Positions 56,407-64,000 of a DNA stretch of 64,000 bases are shown here, piece after piece (the first letter of the stretch is position 1; the number at the start of each line of letters is the position of its first letter). The notes under the pieces are model-generated. The model was not told the DNA's origin. It saw only the letters and a list, made by a program, of their open reading frames with translations, and did no database searches. The stretch lies in the NCBI GenBank assembly GCA_033064195.1, contig JARBJD010000054.1, positions 124,001-188,000 of the forward strand. The letters run 5' to 3'. A program made the translations under genes and the position numbers. The DNA comes from Blattamonas nauphoetae. Taxonomy: Eukaryota > Preaxostyla > Oxymonadida.

Positions 56407-57494
56407 AGTTGAAAATCCGGACACGAGCTTTCACGTGTTGGTCAGAGTTTGCCAGAACAAAATTGTCCCCTTCATGAACAATCGCATGATCATGCCTAGA
56501 CAGATCGATAAATGTGTCAACATTTCGCGCAAGTCGCACAGTTCCCTCAAGAACGAAGATTGACTGACAACAATAAAATAAAACAAAGACAGACCAATTC
56601 TTTTGCAGCAACAGCAACAGTTGTAACAGAATTGGGGTTCAACGAGATATCCATAAAGGTAGATCTGTCTTGAGCGAGAATTGTTATGATTACTCCGGTG
56701 AATGTTTGTTCTTGATGCTGATCAGTATCAGTGTTTCGAAGGACTGAAAACCCATTTTCTACTCCAAATGTTTGATCTTCAATCCGGAATTTCTGCCAAC
56801 CAGTGACAAAACTGTCCACGCGTCTGTTGTGAATGATTTCGCGTTCTTTGACTTCGTTCATCTTTCCCAGTTTTGGGAGAATCGATGCAAGACTAAAACC
56901 ACGATTTCCACCAGGATTATGATCCGATACGTCAGAATTGAAGGATGATTCACGTTGTGGAGAGTGAAGAGAGTCTGGTTTGCTTCGAGGTGACAATTCT
57001 TGCGTCAACTTGGACAGAAGTGATTCCTTAGGGACAATAACCGAGTGAATTTCATTCTTCTTGCGTTTTTCTGTGTTGGGTGATTTGGTTGATTGCTTTC
57101 TCTTCTGTGGTTTGATGGGTTCATCTTTAATGACGATATCGAGTTCGGATTGCGCCGATTGTTCCTTCTTTTCAGGTAAAACGTGCACTGATGGTGTTTG
57201 AATGGGTGTGGAGTTGTGCGGGAATGGCTCTTCAGGAGGTAATTCAATCACCATCCCTTCACTCGGGACTGTTTTACTGCCCAAAAAGTCAGTAATTTTT
57301 GTTTCCCGAAAAGATAGCGACGGCTGATTTGATTTACGTGTTGTTTTCATTTTCGAAAGTGCTCTTTGTTTCATTTTTGAAGCATAGGCCTCCTCCAAGA
57401 GATTTTGCTTTGCTTTCGAAGTCTGGGATGAAATGCGACTTATGTTGGATGGAACAAGAGAGACATTGCGAGAGGCAACGTCTCTGAATGTCAT
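56405..57494 (-). CDS. CENP-C/Mif2-like protein, two exons (352 aa), tentative
   Basis: Exon 1 is 56595-57494 and exon 2 is 56405-56563, joined in frame over a 31-nt GT-AG intron. The first 220 residues are charged and low-complexity with basic clusters (KRKQSTKSPNTEKRKK). Then NRRVDSFVTGWQKFRIED resembles a CENP-C motif (Arg-rich run then W). The C-terminus (FVLEGTVRL, VHEGDNFVLAN) resembles the cupin dimerisation fold of CENP-C. If right, it anchors kinetochores to centromeric nucleosomes. Similarity is by eye and moderate. The TGA stop is formed at the edge of the adjacent mobile element. Confidence 0.5.
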
Positions 57495-57639
57495 GATTTG
57501 GAGAAGTCAACACTCGATTGAGTAGACAGAAAAATGTGACAATGGGCTTTTCAAGTTGGATTTCGCTTATTACGTGAATAATCAAACTGTTTCACAGATT
57601 GTTGGGTAATGAGATGAGATTACTTCTCAAAAACTAAAA

Positions 57640-60600
57640 TTACTCCCCTTTTGAAGACCGCTCAGTCCGTTTTTTGCTCTTCTCCTTTTTCTCCGATCGT
57701 TCCTCCTTTGCCTCCCTCTCTCGCTTTCCCGAAGCCGCTGGAGCAATCTGCTGCTGCAACGCCTGAATAGCTTGCATAGCAACATCCAACTGTGTTTGAA
57801 GCGTGTGAACTTGAGCTGCTGTTGTGGCTGAGTGCTGAATGATGAATGGCTGAGTGAACTCTGTCAGCCCGTTCAGCCATCCCCACTCAATCACTCTGTC
57901 CAGTGGAAGATAATCAAACAGCTCGAATAACAACGCCCCAAACACACACTTCTTCTCTCGATCGTTCTTCTCCCCTTTCATCAATAGAACTGCCTCCATC
58001 GTCTTCAGAGCCAACTCGGCATTTCCTGACAACTTCACGACTCGTCCAACGTCTCCCCACAACCCCAACTCCTTCAACAACTCCACAGCCTCCACAAACC
58101 GTTCATTGGCAGCGAGGATGAAAGCAGCGAGGCGAGTCAGTTGGATCGATTTTGTTGATTTCAGTTTGTCGACGAAAGAGATCTGATTGAAACAGGAATG
58201 GGACATCACAGAATAGATCAGCACAGGCACATCGTAGCTGGAGAGAAGCAGCGTGTTTGTCGTCTCGTTCACAGCTCGGTTGAAGCAGATACCCGACGGG
58301 ACAGGAAGCGACACTTTCATCACTTCGCAGCTTTTCTGTGTTTGGAAGGGGTGTGCGGTCGAATTTGTGAAAAGGAGCGAGTTGATCACTTCCTTCCTCT
58401 TCCTCCAGACACCCTCCGAGTCGAACTCTTCTTCAGCCTCCTTTTTGTCCGCCTCTTTCTGTTGAACGAATAATAGATACTCCAAAATAAGTTCACTCAC
58501 GTTGAGTCTTCTCGCAATGGTGATCACACGTGATGGATCGATTCTCGTGTAAACCGAGCACAGGAAAGCAGACGCCTTGGCAGGGACAAGACTGACCAGA
58601 GTCTCGAATGTCTTGTAAATCAGTTCGTTGTTGGTGCATTTGGCGATGTTGTCGAAGATTAGAGAATCGACGAAGATGTTGGGGTGTTGGAGGACTGTTT
58701 CGATTGCGTTGTCGTACATCTGGCGAAGGGTGAAGAGGAGATCCAATTCTTCCCACTGCTCGTTCTGCTCAAACACTGCGATTGTTTCTGACACGTTCAG
58801 ATGCTCTGCGTGTTGCTTGACGAATGGTTTCACTTGTTCTGGAAAGTGTTTTGAGAGAAGAATGCACAGTTGCGTTGCGATTGGTGTCATCGCTTCCACA
58901 CCTTCTTCAACGACAGCCTCCAGACATTCCACAATCGGCTTGAAGTGTCCTCTCTGCGTGTAGAAGAGAATCGTCGAGAGGAGGGTCTTCTGATTCTGTT
59001 TGACGAGGAACATTGCACACTTCTCAGCCAGTTTCAGCTCGTTTTTGTGAATACAGCTTGCCATCACCGTTTGAACAACGCGATCGTCCGAACTCCTCAA
59101 GCCGTGTGTGACAGCTGCCTCATCCTTTCCAAGTTTCACTTCGCACAATGCCAACATGGCGTCATTCTCATCTGACTCGAAGATCAGCTCAGCAGCCTCA
59201 AAGAGAGAGCGAAGGAAGCATTCTGTGCCAGCTTTGGTGAAATCAGCTTCAATTCCGAGTGCGAGCTCCTCTTTAATCCCTTCCAGATCCTCCACAATTC
59301 CCATCGCAATGAACAATTCCGTGTTGATCGTCGAATTGTTCAAATACTTCGCCATTTTCAGGAACGTGACAAGAAGTCCATATTCATTCTTCTCCTTGCA
59401 GAGTTGCATCACTGTTTGGTGGTCTTCAGCGTCGCCAATCCTCACAAATGCCTCAACTGCCTCTTTCGTGTCGTTATTCTGCATGCACGCTCGTCCATAC
59501 GCCTTCCAGCAGTCTTCCTGATTGACTTTCTCACACAGGCGCTTCGCACTGGCAAGATCGGACATTTCCCCAACAAGGAGCGACATCGCGTTCAGATACA
59601 GTCCAGAATGAAGGTAAATATCGAGAGTGGCTTGAATCATCTTCTGACGGAGGGAATGTTTGGAAATTTCGTTTGGGTCGAAATGAGAGAGCATGTGGAT
59701 GAAGGAGATGAGCGATGGATGGTTTGTTCGGATGGAGCAGATGAGGAGAGTGTTCTGAAGCTGTCGGTCTGTTGCCAACTCTGTCGTTCCTTCCGTCGTG
59801 ACGTCAGATCGGCTGAAGTAGCTCCAATCCCGCTCCTCCCACTTCTTTTCGGGGATTTTGAGTTCAGATTCACTCACTCCGGGAAGGACGAGATTTCTGA
59901 GTGAGTCGATCACAGCTTCTCCTTCGTTAAGACTGAGGAGAGATTGGCAGCAGCAGACAATCCTGTTCTTGTCTGTGCATTGTGGCAGCGAAAGCGTGAT
60001 GATGTTGTCAAGAACAGCCTTTCGTGTGGTTGTGTCGATGGATGGCGATGCCGAAGTTGGAGTGAGAAGCGACAGATACAACGACTGGTCCGCACTGTCC
60101 ATCAAAAACTCGGAAAAGGCAAGATGGTATTTCCCATCCATGGCAATCTGGAGGAACAAATTGGCAGGGGTGAGAGACGAGTCGAGAGAGAACGATTGTC
60201 TGAAAGTGTCAGGGAGAGTATCAACAAGTTTGAGGGATGACGAGAAGTAGAGAAGGGCGAGGGCAGCGCGAGGGAGTGTGAGAGATCGAGCTTGCTCAGC
60301 GAGGAAGGCCAGATCGAAGAGAGGAATCAGATTGGACGAGAAAATGAACAGTTCGTATGGCGTGTAAGAGCTTGCACTCGATCCAAAAATCGTGTTCACA
60401 TCTCTCTCAACAAACAGCTCCGAAAAGTACGACGAGTGGAACGAGAAAGTGTCTGCATTCGCAGCAGAGTCGCAATCAGCGCTTTGGGCACTGAGCTGTC
60501 TGAGGCACATGAGAGCGAAGGATGTGTAGAGAACAATTGGAGCCTGCACAGGCTTCCCGCTCTGTCGGCTCGCCTCGTTGATTCTGATCCTCTCCAGCAT

Positions 60601-63598
60601 CCACTGATCCAGATGCATCATTTTGTCATTCCGTTCGAAGGCGCTTAGGATCATCTCTTCATCACACCATTCTGGAGTGATGTCTTTGCTGTCCATGACT
60701 TTGTGGATGAAGTCAGTTTCTGCTCCGTTTTCAGCCAACCTCGAAAAGATCAGCGAGTATGCCGGGTTGTTCGGCTCGTTCCGATTCACTTTCAGAATGT
60801 ATTTGATCGCTTCCAACAGATTTTGATAATCACCTCGTTGCACCAACACATCACACAGTTCGGAATACAGTGCATACTTTGTGCACAACACGATCAACGG
60901 CATGCAATCCGAGCATTCGTCACGAAGGAGGGTGAGGATGGCTGTTGGGTTGGTGGTTGTTGTGTTGGAGATGGCAGTGAGAGAGTCAGTGATGTGGTGT
61001 GTGTGGATGCAGGATCGGATGAAAAGCAGAAGAGAGTCATGGTTAGCCGATTCCTGATCCCCAACTCCTTTCAGAACAGTGAACACAGCTTCAAACATGT
61101 TTTGTTCGTCAAACACAGCGGCGACTGCATCTGGAGACGCACATCGATACTTTCCGTCCACCAGACAATGTCCAATCTCTCCCGACAGCTTCTGATGTTC
61201 TCTGCTCTGAACAAGCAAACGAACGACGAGGACGGGGATTGAGGTGTCAGGCGTGAGTTGGGGGGCGAGGCGAGTCTGACACTGATGCACAAGCGCTGCT
61301 GTCTTTTCTGGTGTTTTTGTCGACACTGACTTCACAACACATCGAGCGACATCGTTCGGATTGACAAACAACTTTGCAGCAAGCTCAGTCAATCCCGACT
61401 CCTCTGCCTGAGTCCCTACCACATCTCCATCGAACTGAGTGAAGATGCTCCGATTGATAATCTGTTCTGAGAGATCCGGTCTGTTTTGGATGAGATGTGT
61501 CAGATAATCAGTCTGGATCTGCTGTTGTTGTGGGTACTGCTTCGTCACAAAGTCCATCATTAACGCTGTTGCTTCCTTCTCCAATTTGAGTGCGAAGAGA
61601 ACGTAGAGGAGATTGGAAGGCGCAAGAATCGGATCGGATTGTGGGTCGGCTTCCGACGTTGCCGATTCGCTGGATCTCTTCTTGCTCTTCTCTTTCTTGC
61701 TCGGTTTGATGGAGTGTCCTGTCTTGCTCAACCAACAAAGTTGGGTTCCGAATTTGATGGCTGACTCTGGTGAGCGGATGCATACACGATACAGAATGTC
61801 TGGAAGCAGAGATTCAATCGATGCGTTTTCTGTTTCTTTCTTCACCACGAATTCAACAGCTTTCTTCGTTTCACCTGCCTCAATTTGCTTCTCCAACACT
61901 TTCGCTGCACAATCTGCGGCTGAATAGATCGAAATTAAAAGACTGCTCAGAGCGGGACTTGAAGCATCTCCAGCGATTCTTTCCACTTCTTCCCCAAGTT
62001 CTTCCGAACATACAATTCGACCTCCGTCAACCATTTCTTTGATTTTTTCTGCTTCCTTCCCCATATTGCTTGCAGATCCCAACATTCTTGGTACAAGTTT
62101 GATACTTTCTACAGTGTTGAGTTTTTCGGTTCTCATGAGCGTTGCAATGTATATCTCGATGGGGCTTTGCTCGGCTTCTTTTTCTTCTTCACTGCTGGAC
62201 TCAGAATCGCTATCTTTCTTCTTTTTACTTTTCTTCGAATGTGCCTTGCTTGGTCTGAACGCTGCCGATGCCCGTTCAAACCGTTCGATTGTTGCAGCAG
62301 TTCTGATCACCCCGTGAAGCGAAAAAGCGGCAATTAAGGCAGCAGCTTTGAAATCTCCTTCGTGGAAGACCTTTTCGAACATTTCCCAGCAGAGCTCTTC
62401 TCCGCCAGCGAGTTCAGCTCGAATCGACAGGGCAACAGGAGCGAGAGGGTTTGGGCTCACACGAGTGAATTGAGAAAGAATTGTGTTGGAGTTGATCGTG
62501 ACGCTTTGAACGACGCCTTCGGAGTCAATGGCTGTGAATCCTCCAGTATTTTCAACACTAGCGAGGATTATAGATGTGCTTGCAAGGCGAAGAGCGAGTA
62601 GGGATGTACCGCTGAGAACATCAACACACCAAAATGCTCCACTGGATGATACGACGTACAGGAATCCGTATTTTGGTGAAAATGGCATTCCCACAACTAT
62701 ATCACCAACCGGAAATCCTGGGAGGGCAACATTTTGGCGAAACTTTGCTTTCTTATCCATTCCGTGGAGATGAAGTTGTCCATCCTTGACAAAGCATGCG
62801 ATTGTTTCAATTTCCGTGTCAAAGTCACGCTTGATCTCGATAAGTTCACCATAGTCACATGCAATATGTTGGCGCTTTTGTTTCTTCATTTCTGTGAGTT
62901 GCATATGTCCTTTCACTTTTCCACTCGACGATTGTGTGCGACCGAAGAGCACGGACCACAGACCCGATTCAGTTGTCCGATAATTGAGGAAAGAACAATC
63001 CTCAAGGTCTTCCATAATCTCTATTTTCTGAACAGCATCTTCCTTTCCTTCTATGTTAAGATGGAGGACAGAACTGGCCGTCACAATTCCGAGTGTTGTA
63101 TCATTAATCCATCGAAAATACTCAACATTCGAGGCAATTTTCGCGGATTTGAGACGTGAAGTCTTCTCAAGATCGAAAATCTGGACAGTACGACCAGCTA
63201 CAAGAGATTGTGGGATAATGAAAATACTGAAAAGTAAAACGAACAAACCGCGTAGTGCTAGAATTGAACGTGAAGGATGAGGTGCAACTGCATCTGCGGT
63301 CATTTGAAATTGTGCACGTTTCGATGGATCATGGGGGTTGAGGATGAAGATCGAGTTCTGCCCATCTATAACGGTCTGGCAGCTCATTTTCGAATCTGAG
63401 AGAAGATTAAGGTTCTCAGGTTGAATCAATGATGGATCAGTCACAAGGGCTTTGAGCTGTCGGAATAAGACGAGAATAATTGAGTGATGGTTTAGTTGAT
63501 ACAAAATGAGGTAAAAATTAGTAAAGTGGAGAATTTCAGAGAGTAAACGATGTGGAACATACATCAAGCAGCCGTGAAACAGTGATAGGTGTCTGCAT
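57640..63598 (-). CDS. Clathrin heavy chain, three exons (1933 aa)
   Basis: Exons 63563-63598, 63249-63456 and 57640-63197 join in frame; introns are 106 and 51 nt, GT-AG. Splicing gives MQTPITVSRLLDLKALVTD, the expected clathrin start, then the terminal-domain propeller (ALRAGRTVQIFDLE, FGRTQSSSG, RQNVALPGFPVGD) and the long alpha-solenoid of CHCR repeats. It coats endocytic and Golgi vesicles as triskelia. Two Lys/Ser/Glu-rich inserts (about residues 440-475 and 625-650) and a basic tail make it about 260 residues longer than usual. Two C-terminal helices precede the trimerisation region. Confidence 0.95.
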
Positions 63599-64000
63599 AG
63601 ACGGCGAATTCTTGATTCCGGTAAAACAATGGGGAGGATTGACAAATTTTTCAAATCATTAGAAAGATATTGTCTGTCATTCACTAACCTTCTTTTTAAG
63701 CGATATTGATGATAGAATTCTCCTGCGATCAGTCTGTTCCACCAGTTTTCGAAGAGACACACCATCCAAAGAAAAGCGATTTCTTCACTTCAAAATCATG
63801 CAACTTCGTTTCAAACCGCAACATTATAAAACACTCTATCTTCATACAGCATCTGCTTTGAATTTTTACATTGATAATTTTTCCTGATCTTCCAAACTTC
63901 TCACACATTTTCTGCGTGTATCGTCGCAACTATGCGTTTCTCTCTTTCTACATGATACTATGTGTCCATAGAGACCACCTTCATTCCAAGATGCCCCCAC
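63599..64000. other. Upstream of clathrin, nothing recognised
   Basis: AT-rich DNA 5' of the clathrin start; probably promoter and 5' UTR. No supported gene or RNA. Confidence 0.5.

Noticed and set aside
1-64000. TAA/TAG reassigned to Gln, as in some oxymonads
   Set aside because: Clathrin and the beta-helix gene stay open for about 2000 codons each without in-frame TAA or TAG, and several conserved proteins end at TAA where the family ends.
1-64000. CRISPR arrays, retroelements or virus-like elements
   Set aside because: No spaced direct repeats, reverse transcriptase, LTRs or capsid-type genes were seen.

Overview
This is a eukaryotic nuclear window. Short GT-AG introns (mostly 26 to 112 nt), an intron-bearing tRNA-Tyr, clathrin heavy chain, eRF1, TFIIS and S9-peptidase genes, a very large beta-helix surface protein and expanded ARM-like and SPRY families point to a flagellate protist. 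The protein families and tiny introns look most like an oxymonad (Preaxostyla) such as Blattamonas; that placement is recall and inference, not a search. Clathrin (1933 codons) and the beta-helix gene (2060 codons) stay open under the standard code, and TAA, TAG and TGA all appear as terminators.

Layout. (1) 1-12371 is one giant imperfect palindrome: left arm 1-5736, single-copy spacer 5737-6156, right arm 6157-12371. Each arm carries eRF1 plus two ARM-like genes and a truncated third; the left eRF1 and left outer ARM gene are broken while the right copies are intact. Arm identity is patchy: some blocks are nearly identical, others strongly diverged. (2) 12.9-17.3 kb holds decayed family members and a 629-codon gene resembling Crinkler/RHS-type REase-fold proteins. 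(3) 17.5-20.9 kb holds a five-exon coiled-coil/SPRY gene, one intron of which has long terminal inverted repeats (introner-like), and a 7-TM gene. (4) 21.5-27.9 kb is a 2060-residue beta-helix type I membrane protein. (5) 28.5-30.2 kb is an apparently intact pogo-like DNA transposon inside a small host membrane gene. (6) 30.5-36 kb is a 2.9-kb tandem duplication of an ARM-like gene.

(7) 36.2-47.9 kb is a second palindrome (spacer 37870-38361) whose right arm took a 421-bp MITE and then, inside a SPRY gene, a 7.3-kb MULE-like element (87-bp TIRs, 9-bp target duplication). That element carries a GC-rich cellular-looking gene and was itself hit by a hAT element containing a CDKL-type kinase fragment and by a TA-target element. 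Its other, uninterrupted TIR serves as the empty site for both. (8) 48.4-63.6 kb is ordinary gene-dense sequence: an Fe/Mn-SOD-like gene, a TFIIS-like gene, a proline-rich coiled-coil gene, tRNA-Tyr, an S9 peptidase, a CENP-C-like gene and clathrin heavy chain. It is broken only by a 4-bp-target element with a nested foldback element between the two convergent genes at 53.9-56.4 kb.

The genes do not form a pathway. The recurring theme is inverted duplication, cassette exchange between paralogues and nested DNA transposons acting on ARM-like and SPRY families, beside conserved housekeeping genes.
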